From Parascedosporium putredinis (Eukaryota; Ascomycota; Sordariomycetes; Microascales; Microascaceae), in contig CASHTG010000017.1 in NCBI GenBank assembly GCA_949357655.1, forward strand, positions 1,922,001 through 1,986,000: a stretch of DNA of 64,000 nt, read 5' to 3'. Positions 12,982-26,154 of this stretch are shown here, one piece after another. The notes under the pieces were generated by a model that ran no database searches, had not been told where the DNA came from, and saw only the letters and a program-made list of their open reading frames with translations. Numbering within the stretch: the first letter of the stretch is position 1; every line of letters begins with the position of its first letter. The position numbers and the translations under genes were made by a program.

Positions 12982-15900
12982 CCCCGGATCTCGATTTCAG
13001 GATTACAGCCGCGGTTGCTTCGAATTTCTTATCTATTTTTACGAATTCCTCCTTTTCCAAGACACATGACCGGAAAACGAAACGCCCTTCCCTTTGTCCT
13101 CTCACCGAATCGACGACTAACGAGCCGTGATTTTACGATTGCAACAATGAATTTATTCATTTCGAACCTCATCGGCTTTCATCGTCTCGATCACTTTTCC
13201 TTGACTCTAGTTAATGCATGATGATTATTATTGTTTTTTTCTCTCCCCGCCACTGGCAAGACAGACTCTGCTTGACGACAAAGCCCAAAAAAATAAAAAG
13301 AAATTTGCGTCTTTGACGTCAAATCAGGGAGGGGCGGCGACATTGCATGACCCCAAACCTGAAGCGAAGATTGTGTGGATCGAGATGGAGGTTGTGTTAA
13401 CAGCAAAATAGTATTCTTCTTCTTCTTCCTTTTTCCCCTCTTATTATCGGCACTTGCTTTTATCGTGGCCATTGCTTCCCTTAGTCATTGTTTTGCATAT
13501 CGGCACGGGTGGATGGAATTCATGATTGAGGTTTTTCCCCTTGGTCTTTTCATTTTCATTTTCATTTTTCTCTCTATTTTTTACTGTACTTCAACATGTA
13601 TACAATGATCGACATGGAGTGGACTGGATGTACGGCTTATCGGGCTCTTATGATATAATTCCCACGTGGACCTTTTTCATTCTTCCTTTTGTGGGTGAGG
13701 ATGGGGGCTTTCCTTTTGTTTTTCTCTCACGGCTTCATCGCGAATGGAGTGAAGGTAACATAATAATGGGGCATGAGAAGTCATGCGTGCACGGGCGAGG
13801 AAACTAATGAACAAGGGGGCATTTTAACTGGTATTTTTGTTTTCCATGCCTTTAAAGGCACTGCGGCTGTGCTAGGGAGTAGGCCGATGGCCACATCGAG
13901 GTGCTGAATATAATTTCATGACCTCGCTGAACTCGGTATTTGAGAGAACCCGATGTGCGTGTGTGCATGTGCTTGTGTATGCGTGGAGCATTGAAAGCGC
14001 GGAGTAAGATACCGGGGGCGGCTATTCCAGCTTTTTCCCGCACGAAAGTGTTGTAGAGGTCGTCTTGTCTGCATGTCCGGGATCATAGCTAGGTTCTTGC
14101 GGAATGCAACTTGATACCAAGCCGGAGCCGTGGCAGGGCATACTATTTTCGCCCGCACTTCTCTGCATTGGATGTGAATTGGCGGATCGTATTTCGAGCT
14201 CATTCCTGCATAGAGTTAGACATAGAGAGTAGAGGGCTAGGCTAGGCCTTGAACCTTGACATTGGCCTGAGTATGCCAGCCCGTGCCTAAACCTGCGGAG
14301 TTCATATTCTTCCATGTCTTCAAGAAAGAAAGCCTAACCCGCCTCGGCGTGGCGCCCTTTGGTGTGACCTCGACCATTCATGGGGGGGCGGGGCGGCGTT
14401 ACTGATGGCGCACCACCAAAGGGAAAGAAGTGGGGTCGGGGAGGGTTGGACGAGACGAAAGCAGATTGCACGTCGTCGTGTAGCAGCCCTCGCTTGCAGC
14501 ACAAAAGGCTTGTTCGACTTTGGCCTCTTTTCTTTCTCACTTTTTTTTTTTTTTTTCTTAGCCTTTCGAGTTTCGGCCCTTCAATCTACATTGAAACAAA
14601 CGATTGCTGGCTCTTTGGGCCTCCCCGAGCGTGTTACTTTCCCCGGATTAATGCCGGCCCTTTATTGAATGAGGCTGAGGCGGAGATCATTGCACGGAAG
14701 AAGGTGGGTGTCGGCGCGGCAGCCTAGAGGTCTCCTGGAGCTGCCGGAGGTGTGGCGCAGGGGAAAAGGGGTGGGTGGTGATGAATGAACAACAGGTCTC
14801 CCTGAGGAGGGCAAGGGCAGATGCCAATAAGAGCAAAGTATAGATGAGATCTAAAGTCACGCCCTTCTCCTAAGCCGTCGTCACGGCATGAATATGAAGA
14901 GCATTGGCATGTACATATCTTGTTCAACCTGACGGGTGTCAGAAGAATGGAAGAAGTAGAAGCGCCGAGAAGACGATATGAGGACTGAATTCCCTGGGAA
15001 AAGAGCGAGGTAACAAGCTTGGGGGTAGCGTATCACATCAACTATGGGATATCCCGGCATGGGTTCAGCGTTCAAACACGAACCGCTTGGCACAATGTGT
15101 AAAGTTCAGCAGGCTGAAGTTGAATAAGTCCAAGCCCCGGTCATGAACGACAGCGGGTAGAAAGGCGCTCAATGCTAGGGGGTATCGTCAGGTGTTGGTT
15201 CCGGAATAACTGAAAAGCTAAGATGGCCAACAATAAGGAAAGAAGGGAAAACACTGGACACATTCTCTTAAAACATTGAGATCGCTGTGCTGCTCTCTTC
15301 TTTTCGGGAAGGAGGGGGTGGATAACACGGGGACAAGGGGGAACCCCTTGTATCTTTGGCGGGACGGGCTTTCGGACTGGACTTCCGCACATATGTTCAC
15401 GGTAAGGGGTGATCCCTGGAGACGAATGGGCATCGAGGAAAAGGAAAAGAGAAAAAGGGGGAAGAAGAGAATGAAAGGGGAGAGAGCGGGGAATAATACG
15501 GGCATTAAGCAAGGATGGGAAACCTATGACACAAACTGGTGGCTTGTGACAGCTATTGATATGGCATTAATACTCTCTCCTTCTTCCTCGGTTACCTTGG
15601 CATGGTAACTCCCCAAGCGGCGCTTAAAAGACAGATCAACCTCATCTCCTCCGCATTCGGGTTCGCTCGCGTCGGATCGGCACAAGAACCCACTCCACTT
15701 ATCCTGCCTTAGCGCATCTTCACCCTGTGGCCGGCGGCCCAAATTATGAAGCATTCTCTTCTCGAGATCAATACCTATTCTTTTGCGCTAGCAGGCGCAC
15801 GAACGGGGAGTGGGATGGGGAATGAATGATGGGGGTTGGTGGTGCGTAGACCAAGTACCTGAGAAGGGGAAAGAGAGGAGAAGTTCTATATTTACAACCG

Positions 15901-18900
15901 TGCAGCGCGATCGACTTGGATGCCGGCAGATGCAAGGGCTCGTGCAGTAAGGATACATAAAAGAAAAAGAAAAAAAGTTCGAATGGGAAAGAATGGCGGA
16001 AAAAGAAAAAGGGAAAAAAAAACCAATAAAACTAGCCGGATAGGGAGAGCGGGTGGTGGGGCTAAACGATGGGGGAGATTGTATACTCAAAAGAAGCAAA
16101 CCAACGAAGACGCCCATTCGAGCGCAGAGGAGGGAGGAAGGCGGAGAGGGGCAAAGAGGAAGAAGAGGGTCAACAAACAGCTTCGGAAGAGAAAGAGCGG
16201 GCGGACACGGGGGTGGCGTCTCACAAGACAACCTTGCCTGCACAATTCGCGCGTGCCGCGTCCGGGGGTAGGACCTCCGCTGTGGTACTGTCTGCTTCTA
16301 AAATTGTCACCATGAAAAAGCTGTAAGCGCCCTGGCGGCTTTTCTTGCACCGTCTGGTTAAACTTTTTAGCGTCTTTGCATCATTGCACTACGCCGGAAG
16401 AGGACAAGCCATACCCTAGTGGACGGAGTGTCAGGCCGGGAGCTTGAGCCAAGGAAACGCCTGATTTGAGTGAATGAACCAAAGACTGCAAGTACACAAG
16501 AGGCGAGAGACAGTAGTGGTGGGTGAAGGGGAAAAAAGGGGTGTGTGCGCAAAAGAAGTGAGACCGGGGGTTGTGTGGTAGATGTCATCGTGCTAGCGGC
16601 GCACGGTCCGGGTCCGATCCTCCATCATCAATTGATCGAACGCTCATTCTTCTTTTTCTCATCTCAATTCAACTTCGAGAAGGCGTGCCCTTGTCGGCGA
16701 GTGTACTCAGACCCTCTTTGCCCATTGCTACCTATCATTACGTGCACTTCACCCTCTCTCTCCCGAATTTATGTTTCTAATTGATTAGGTACCTGACGTG
16801 AGGAGGGCGGGAATTTGGTGCGGGGACGGACGTGCCTCCTTGATGACCGAATGTGGAAATGTATGCTGTTTAAATTCAGTGATGAGGAGGCTTTGAGAAA
16901 AACGATGAATGGGAAGAGGACAGCATGTGCCAGTTTGGGAAATGAGTCGAGGTGGAACTGTGGGCAGAGGACCTTTGAGGCATGTGTGGGTAGCGTCAGT
17001 GTGGTAGCTCCTTCCCAGAACGGGGAAGCCCTCCCTGAAAGTGTGGGTGGTGGCTTGCTTGTCCTGCGAGTCAGTCGTGTGTCCAAGCCGTCCAGCCACT
17101 CGGGCATTTTCTTTGGCGCCCATGCCTTCCACCCTTCGCATTTCTAGCCTAGAGCAGTCTATTTTCGGAGGCATGTCACATCTCATAATTTCTTTCTTTC
17201 CACCTCCATGTACCTCGGTATTCAATTTGTGTTCCCCCTTCTCTCTTGCTGCTCCCGATGAGATTTCTCATGCCCCTGCACCCTGGGGAAACCAGAACTG
17301 GGGAGCGGGTTCTTCCATACTTGGAGTATCTCTGGCCCGAGCCATCATTGGCCGAACATGGGGACCTCCATAGTAACTCCATCCTTGGCTCACGAGGAGA
17401 GAGCCTTGGAGCAGATGAGCGACAGGAACCAGCCTCAGTGCCATGCAAGCTACAAGTACTCTCACATGAAACGAAACAAAGGCTGAACGAGTATGGAACG
17501 GTTTAAGGAATGTAACGCTGGCAGGATTTATCGACTGCTGATTATCTAATGAGCACCTAAGCTGCCTGTCATCCTGAGAACTATCCTGACATTGATAGAC
17601 GAGACTTCTCTCACCAACCTCAGATCGAGAAGGAGGGGGCGGGGGGAAAGGGTCTGTATGACGGAGTGGAATGACGCCTTGTGGAGGCAGTGTTGCTCTT
17701 TTTCCATTTTCCAAGTCATGTCCGACATCCGACTAGAACTGCGGGGACGGTGGCCTGCGGTCGAAGAGCATGAAGATTTTTTTCTTTTGCCCCCTCTCGA
17801 TACCTCGGTAAGGTAAGGCTGCACAGGGTTCAACTCTTGACAAGTGTGTTGGCGGTCACTGAAAACGACGCACCATCTTGGTGGAGGAAAGGGAGGGGAA
17901 GGAGAAGGGGGTGGCAGGGATGTTGAGCGCTCGGATATTTCCGCCCAATAAGACAGGTTCTTTCGGGCGGGTTGGGAGGTGCGGCTCAAGCGTCTGTGCG
18001 CCAAGTGGCAAGGGGCACGATGAGTTTGTTGGTGAGGGCGCTTGCGATGGTGGGGACAACCAAGAAATCAAAGGTGGGCAGCGGGCTGGGAAGCCGCGGC
18101 TCTTTCCTCAGCTTCCGGAGAATCCCATCCCCCTCCTTGGTCGAAAACTGACCTGTCTGTGATTAATCGCTGGCCCCAGTTGTCCTTGTGCGTTTAGCGA
18201 GTATTAATACGTGTTTTCCTCCCGAGGACGACTATCCCGCTTACATTGCCCAATGGGCTACCCATTCGACTTTGAGTGAAGTTGCATCCCCTTTGGAGTT
18301 GTCGTTGGAAAGGAAGGGCATCCTGTTTCAACACAGCATCGACATAGATGGAGTCAACAACGAACTGCCTGTGGACGAGGGGTAAAAGGCCACACGGGTA
18401 GAGAATTGTCACCTCTGCCACCCTTGTAATCAGGCGGAGAACCACCTTGATGTTGGCAAGATCGCCCGAGGCCGCATGAACAACACAGCATGGCCCCCAC
18501 ACGCCCTCCCTGCCCCCCTTCTCTCGAAGAACGCCCACCACGAGTGGGAACCAAATCCAGACTGGGAAAATAGACGGATTGGCAAATTACTGACAGCCGT
18601 ACCCTAAACAGGGGCCTTATCCGGCGGTTCCCTGAAGAAAGTACCGGTGCCTGATGCCTACCACTGCATCTTGGATAGTGGATGTTTCCATGAATGATAC
18701 AAGCCACTGCGCAACAATGAACGAGTCACCAATTTCAATACTAGACGCCCAGACTGGAAGAGCTAGCAGGCTAGCGCTGCTTGAGTCATGGCGCCTTTGA
18801 TGAAGCACTGGGCTGGGCGTCGGCATATAATGGATGCAATGTAATCCCTGGTCAGCCAGCATCATCTGACCCCAAGCACTAGATGAAGGTCTCTCCGAAA

Positions 18901-21865
18901 TAGGTCTTTTTTGCAATTGCCAGAAGCCCCTTCAAGCCACCCCAATCTGGTATGATACCTCGGTACATACAGATGGTTTATCCATCCTCGCATGGGAGGG
19001 TTTCTTTTGACGGCTAACCAGCCTATTCGCTCTTTCTCGCAGACATATGCGCCAATGCCTGTATAACGAGCGTGGCTTAGTACCACGAGCGTTCATGCCA
19101 TCTCGGCCCTTTCTCATTCCCCAGAGAAATCTTCCGGCTGGATATACCCAGGTCTCATACCGGAGGATCATGCATCTATAGACCTCAGTTTCAAAGGGTG
19201 AGAGCCGCTTCATTCTCTTTCGACCCCTGCCCAGGACCCTCTTTCCGCAGGCTTGGAATGCCTGGTACTCCACCTTGAACTACATTTTACTTTTCCTTCC
19301 CTGCTCCGGGGTGCTCGCGGGTGGCACCCACAAATGACAGGAGGCGGAGGGGGTTATCATGGACGAGATGCGGGAGCGCGTTTCGAGATTTTCCATCCCC
19401 TCCGCACAGATGCACATTCCTTTGCAGGCTGCAGGCGATCCTGTACCGCCATCCTCGGGTTCACTGCGGTATTATCCTGCTTCGCGCTGAGACTTCCGCC
19501 TTCTACAACCAGTTCCACGTTTCCGAACCAACGTCGTTGGACGTCTTTCCCGATATTGAGGAGGGTGATTCTCCGCCTCTTCAATTCCTTTTAGTTTCCT
19601 TCCGTGCCGGCACACGTTAGTCTTTGTCCCTTCACTACATCCGCCTACTCCGCCAACACGCATAAGACAAGCGCTTGCTTGATAGTTCGCGCACCCTCCC
19701 TGGCGCCCCCTTCAGAATTTCCTTCCGGCCAATAGGTCTCATTTCCCCCCTCCATCCCCTCAAAATCTTTGACATCCAAACCATCTAGAGGTCTTAGCAA
19801 ACACGGAAAGAGTAGACAGTTGCCGGCTCGTATTGCTCTTGAGCGTCAAAGAAGGGGTGTTAGTCATCTCAGGAAGATCAACTTCCGCCTGCACCATGGC
19901 AAGTGGGCCTATATCAATGTGTCGACGGGCGGTTGGGGGCCAGAGAAAGTAAAGCCGAGCGGCGCCGAGGAATAGTGAAGTCTCCAACGCGGAAACCATC
20001 TTCCTGCCCCACGAAGTTTGGACTGATGGAAAAATGACGCTGGTGAGGCTTCATTTCAAGAAATGCACAGGAATCCACCGTCTTTAGAAACCCAAAAGCT
20101 TTTTCAAGGTGTTCATCCAGTAGACGGGTGGTTCAAATGTGCACCCGGCTACCTCAACCTTAGCCCAGAACCACCAGAAAACGTGTGTACGGGGAGCTGA
20201 AGATCTAGCCTGAATGCCGTGGCAGGGTTACCAAGTCGCGGCAATGCCCTTGTTCGCAGACTAGCGCACCCGCGCTCAATCTTCATCACTACCCTTCAAC
20301 AAGCAGCAGCACTAACTCTTTGAGTGGTGAACGACAGCAAGGCTCTAGGCGCACCGCTGATGCTCGAGCACGTAGGCCTGAGCCTGAGGCGTTCGCGCAG
20401 GAGAGGCTTGTCAGAACCAACTTTTAGCGAACCTTGGTTGTCGTCTTGCCGTGCCCACATGGAAGATCGGTGCATGGTTAACCAGGCGGCCAGATCTCGG
20501 CAGAAACTCTGACCAGACCTGTTTGTGGCCTTTTAGGCAAGTAACGACGCAGCGAGGAGAGGACGGCACGGTATTTGTCCAACTGCTTGCTTCATGCGCA
20601 GTTTGCTGGCCCTTCTAGATTGTGTCCTTTGGCGTCTTTTCGGGCGTTGTAGAAGTTTGGACGCGCGGGACGCCAGCCCGCCTATGCCAATTCGGGCTAC
20701 GGCCAGGACAAGGGAGCCACCTATACTGAAGACTTCATAGAAGATCTGAAGTACTTCGTAGGTCTCGTGCCGTTCTTCCCACGGTTGCAATCAAATACAA
20801 GTAGAAGACCTAGCGGGAGCTGCACCAAAGAGAAGGGGAAAAAATTCGACCAACAGGGTCACGTCATCAAGCAACAGACACCATAGGAGGTGGAGGGTAC
20901 TTCTGACCCCTCAAAACTTCAATGTTGATCGTATAAGTCCTGAAGCGCACCCGATTTTGAACCCCTCATTGGCCATCATACAGAAAATCTCTTTTCCTAT
21001 CAAGACCTCCTGGTGTGAGTGCAGGCGCGATCTGAGGTGTCGGCTGTGTTTGAAAATTGATGCTATAGCCATCCAACTTTGGTAAGCGAAGAACCCTAGC
21101 TATCTGATGGGTTTGAGATCCTTTTCGCCTCGCTACGTTCCGTGGACTGGTTGCTCGCGTAAAAGGGATTTTCCGGGGAAGAAATTTATCGCCATCAGGC
21201 GTGGGCCGGTCTGTTCCTTTGTCTAAATGGGACGAAACAGAAGATTCCTACTTGCTAAGGGGGAGGACCTGACAATCGCAAACCACTTGGTCCTGGGTTA
21301 AAGGTTGATGAGAGATGCTCAAGAAGCACAGAGGAACGAGAAACGTGTGGTTGGCGGGGCGCCTACACTCTGGTGGAACCTTCATATTGGATATTGTCAT
21401 GCGCTGGCGCCGCGCCTATTCGAAATTGCCAGCTTGATGAAATAGAAAACCGACCCTGCAACTCTCTGTCAGTCTTTCGCATTTTCTGCATCGGCCTCGA
21501 TAGCATAAGGCCGGGGAGACAAGTTGTGGCAAAGGAAGGAAGGAGAGAGTAGAAGCAGGCATGAACAAATTTGGGAATATGCGGAATGACTCGCGCAATC
21601 TCGCATGTCCTTAGGGGAAAAAAGAGAAGAAAAAAAAGGTAAAAGAAGACGGCCTTTTCGGCTCCCGTTATTCAGGTCAGTTTTCCCCTAGCACTCTTGC
21701 CTCACTCTTCTTCTTCCCTTTTGCCTTTCCTCTTTCGCCCTTTTGCGCGAGGAGAGAGGAGGGAGCGCAGCCAAGGGCCCCCACCTTTCAAGGTCAATCA
21801 AAATAATATGACCCAGGTAGGAAGTCGAGGCGAAGATGTCGCGCACAACACGCGCTACCTCTTCA

Positions 21866-21890
21866 GAAGATCTTCCCATAATATTATGGG
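21866..21890. repeat. Two abutting perfect palindromes
   Basis: GAAGATCTTC (21,866-21,875) runs into the 16-bp perfect palindrome CCCATAATATTATGGG (21,875-21,890), sharing one C. Palindromes of this length can be dimeric protein sites or arise by chance. There is no gene nearby to interpret it. Confidence 0.85.
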
Positions 21891-23297
21891 GGTTTGAAAA
21901 ACAAGGTACTTTGAGATGCAAGCTCTGGCTCCTAATCTAACACACAGAGAATAAGCTGCAGCCTGTGTAGCAGTGACGCAAGGCAAATGACATCCTGTCC
22001 CAAAGAAGACGCGCGATGGGAGGTCAAAACGTGCAGGAGGAGGAGCGCCAAGACAGTGTGGGCGCCATTCTCGGCAGACAACTATTTTTATCTGGCCCAG
22101 AGGTGTATGTGAGCGAGAGCGATTCTCGCAGCTCTCGGATCAACAACAGCATTTACACACCTTCCGCACACAAACTAAAGGGGAGAGAAGGCTAGGGAGA
22201 CAGGGTCAACGCGAGGGAGAACCGTGCTGGGATAAACAGACGCCCTCGCTCGGCCGGCATCTTCTCCTAGCAGCTCCAAAAGGCGATGTGCGAGTTCTTA
22301 GCTTGCTGCCTCCATGGGGGCGCCAAAGACCGGCTGAACGATTACGCGTCATTTTTTATTTTTTATTTTGGACACACATCCATGCCGCGAAATGCGCCGC
22401 GTCGAGTATATGGAAGACAGGAAAGCAGATGGAGGACGAAAAGGAACCCCAGCGAGCTAGCGGACAAGTAGATGAGGGTTCTTTTGGAGGGTTTCATTCG
22501 TCACCTGCCGTTCTGTCCAATTTCGGTGGCCGAAGATGCTGTTCCATCAGAACCCAGACCGAGACAACCAGCGGGCATATCCCGAACAATATAGACGTCG
22601 TTTCTCTATCCGGTCCATCGCCGCCGGTGGGAAGGGATTTGTCATGGATTTACAACGCGCGTGGCTACAGGAAAGGCGATCGGGCATTGGTCGCCATGCT
22701 CTAGCTCCCGCCGGCAGAAACAAAACGCGGATATGTGAAAAATCGGGCGGCGAACAGGGACGGGCATGGGAGCGGAAAATTAACGGGTTCCTAGCTAATA
22801 TGGAATCAATCATTCTTCCATACTAGAAGTCTTGTCGGCCACAGGGGGACTTGGCGAGTTCGCCGGTTGCTCTTTTGGATCCTTCGGGATCGGCGCCCCG
22901 CGCGCAAGGAAGGCCACGCTGTCGTTCCTCGGCATTTCCAGAGCCGGGTCCACTAAGAGACCATGGCTCAAGAGCTAAAGGAAGCGAGGTCCTCCCTGTG
23001 GCCTCGCGTGCCTTGCTCTTATTTTTCGTCCCAGGATTCACGCGTCCCGCCCTAATCTGCCATTTTCAAGGTCACACAGCTAGCAATTCACTTGTTACTG
23101 ACGAGGGATGAGTGCCAGGCAACTGAGTCGAATCTAGGTGGGCATGCCTCCTGATGGGAGACAGGAGTCCTGACCAGATGTTTGGTCGCGTTGAGGCCCG
23201 CGGAACTTGCCAGTTCTTAGATTGCAAGGGTTGCGGTTCAGGGTTTTGGTTAGACTCTTCTTTGTTTTCTTTCCTTCTCTTTCTTTTTCACCTCCCA

Positions 23298-23318
23298 CTC
23301 TCTCTCTCTCTCTCTCTC
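23298..23318 (+). repeat. (CT)n microsatellite
   Basis: About ten CT dinucleotides within a CT-rich stretch (23,250-23,460) in the gene desert. No coding frame of substance accompanies it. Confidence 0.9.
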
Positions 23319-26154
23319 CATCCTTCGTTGTCTTCGAGGGCGCGAGCGGTTCATCCTGCTTCGAAGCGAATGCTACACTATTTCCCGCTCTTTTCCCCTC
23401 TTCGCCGCAGGGCGGAATACCTAATTCTCTTGCCCCTTCCTTGACTGATGCTTACCCCATCCGCTCCTCGGTGTGGCTATATGGCTAAACACCAAAGGGC
23501 TAGCCAGCCCACCGACGATACCGGCGGGATCCTAGTCACCACCAGTGCCGGCCAGTCAGCGACACAGCTCGAGCGGTTTGAGAGAGATGGGACGATGTGG
23601 GGGGCGTGTCCTAGCTGGCTTGGCCGAGTGTCTCAGTTGCTCGTTCCGCCCCAAAAATAAGAGGGTCACCCTGTATTATTCGCAGGAGGATGGATGCAGG
23701 CTCGTTCTTGTGTTTGTTTGGTTACCATGTTGCGATCTCGCCATATTGCTCTGTGTTTCTTTTCCTTTTCTTTTCTTCTAGCTTTTTCTTTTCCTTGAGG
23801 GGGACAGCGAATAGGAGCGAGGTCACTTTGGAGGTTACTCCTAGCCATGCCGTGTGTCTTTTCCTATTCATTTCGCTACTCCGACATGAAGAAGGAACTG
23901 TATCGTTGTCCTTGAGCCCAGACGTGTTTCAAAGTAGGATTTTCCAGATGGAGGGAGACTTGGTTTCCTTTAGCAATGCCTCGCGTGTACCGCGTGTATC
24001 CAAAGGGGTAGGTGGTGGAGCGGAATAATGGAAGCAGGGCGGGGGTGAGGTGCTTGCTTGCATCCATGTATCCACCTAGAGGTTGGCATTTTCATTTTTT
24101 TCTCTTGTCTCCTACTCCATGCCAATATCCTGTATGACCTCGTGATGCCCCCTTTCTTCTTGATGGCGCGTCTTCTCGAGTCAGTCGAAGCTCCTTTGAG
24201 CGCCACCCGAAACATGAAAAGAAACTACCCTTCTTTTGAGCAGCAATGACATGGGCTTTTCCGGTTGATAGCCACGATACCCGAACCGCAATGAGCGGGT
24301 TTTCCGGCAGCGGCTCTCGGAGGGTGGATCGAGAACAAAGATCCGTAGGCTGTTTAGGCCGCTTCTCTTCCCGTTTAGGTAACGTATGCGGCATGGATGT
24401 TTGGTAGGCGAACTATTTCTCGCAAACGGCCCCAAGGATGGTGAGGTTGGGCATACGTGAGTCCCGCGCACGTATTCAATGTCTGTTTCGTAACGGAAGC
24501 GAGGCCGGGAACGATCGGTAGCGGCTGCAACGAACTTCCTCGTCTTTAAAAGCGGACTTTTGATATGCAGGGAGGGAGGAGGGTCCTCTGTTCGAGAGAG
24601 AGGCGCATGTTTGTCCGGCCCACGCCGCCGGGCTTGCTCCGAGGGTGGAGTATTTGGTGTGTTTTCTCAAAACTGCAAGCGTCCTTGTTGTTCGGACACG
24701 GGTCAAAGGGTCGCCATAGACCTACACCTACGGCGGAGGGCAAGGCGAGTGAGGAAGGGGAGGTAGGAAGGGAAAAAGACCTTTGGTACATCCAAGGGCT
24801 GCTTTCGTCCACTGAGTTGCCTCGTTGTCTCGCGAGAGGCCGCGAGCCATTTCTCAGTTCGTCGGTGATGCCTCATTGAAGCGGTGCGAGGGAGCACTCC
24901 ACTTCCTGGCTTGTTCTCCTCTTTTCTTTCTTTCTCCTTCCCTTTACGGGGACCCTGAGGAGAACTCTTTCCCTTTCCCCTCAATGCCGTGGCATCAAGG
25001 GAGAGGAGAGAGGCAGGTCAGAGGGAGAGAAGCTTGAGCCTGTCAACAGAGGCCAAGAATCTAATATGTTTCGCAGGATAAGGTCCATGTCAATTACTCA
25101 TACACATACATGTAAGGCGCCATGGTCTGATAAGGGAGGCCTTGGATCCTGGGCCGCCCCTAGTCAGGGAAGTCGAGGTGGGAGGAGAGGAGGATATCAA
25201 AAGGGCTTTCTCCATTTTTGCTCTTAAGCTAGATGAGCAAAACTCCGTTGACAAGTCACAGTGGCACAGGATACCTTCTAGCTGTATGTGATCAAGAGTT
25301 ATCATATTTTCTACCTTTTGTTTTAGGGGTAATTGCTATAGAGAGAGACAAACTCTCCCACAAGTGTACTAGCCATCTACTACTCAACTTCCATTCACTC
25401 ATCCTAAGCCTCTTCCATAAAGAGAAAGGAAAAAACACAAGGTAAGATCAGGGCCTTTACCATGTCGATAAATTGTCGTTGAGGGTTCTGTTTTGTAATG
25501 AGTGTAGAGGTGAAGATGACCAAGGGAATGCTGCAAGCTTCGCTTTAAGGGTGTTGAATTGCAGAGAGAATGTCAGGAATACCAGTATAGAGAAATAGTA
25601 AGGAAGTAAGAGAGTGAGAAAGAGTGTGAGTATGTGTTTATAACGCAAACGCAAAAAGACAGAGAGAGACCGAAAAAGGCAGAGAGGGAGCACAGCTAAG
25701 GGGTATGAAGGCAAAAGGGGTGAAAAAGAAAAGAAAAAACCAAAAGACGCTTCTCTACGCTGACTAGAAGGAAAGGCAGAGAGCCCCAAGTATAGGGTAT
25801 GATGGGTATCAAGAAAGCAGTCGAAACAGTGACTTTTCGACCAATGCCGAAACGGGCTATGAACGCCAAAACGCGTGATCAAAAAGAAAAGAAAAGAAGA
25901 AAAAAGCCAGGTCCCTCCTCTTGTCTCTTCCCGTCTCTCTCCTGCCATATAAAACGAATACAAAGGATGGTAGAGTAAGAAATGTATAAAGGAGAGTAAA
26001 CAGTAAGTAAAGAAAAGGGTGGCCTGACAAGGCGAATCGGTTACCGCTACCGACCAGGCAGCATCGAGAGAAAAGGAAAAGTCTCCCATATGATCCCATC
26101 CCCCACCTCGACTTTGTTGTAACTCGGGAGCGGTGGGAGAAAACGGTCAAGATC

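Larger units (their letters stand above)
12982..26154. other. 13-kb gene desert
   Basis: No gene can be supported over about 13 kb. The open frames are short, switch strand often and translate to CT- or GA-rich low complexity (for example 13,191-13,472, 15,141-15,512 and 25,457-26,089 on the minus strand). There is no transposase, reverse transcriptase or recombinase signature, no terminal inverted repeat, and no obvious AT-rich repeat-induced-mutation block. Notable items are TACCTCGGTA at 17,211-17,220, 17,801-17,810 and 18,956-18,965, ATCAATTGAT at 16,627-16,636, T16 at 14,541-14,556 and the palindromes at 21,866-21,890. Fast-evolving or heavily frameshifted small genes could be missed. 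Confidence 0.55.

Noticed and set aside
18194..18541. Minus-strand frame with an ankyrin-like string (HAASGDLANIKVVLR)
   Set aside because: Only half a repeat, no neighbouring repeats in any frame, and flanking sequence without coding character.
25457..26089. 210-aa open frame on the minus strand directly downstream of the TBC gene
   Set aside because: The translation is Ser/Leu/Phe-rich low complexity from a CT-rich strand; best read as the 3' flank of the TBC transcript.
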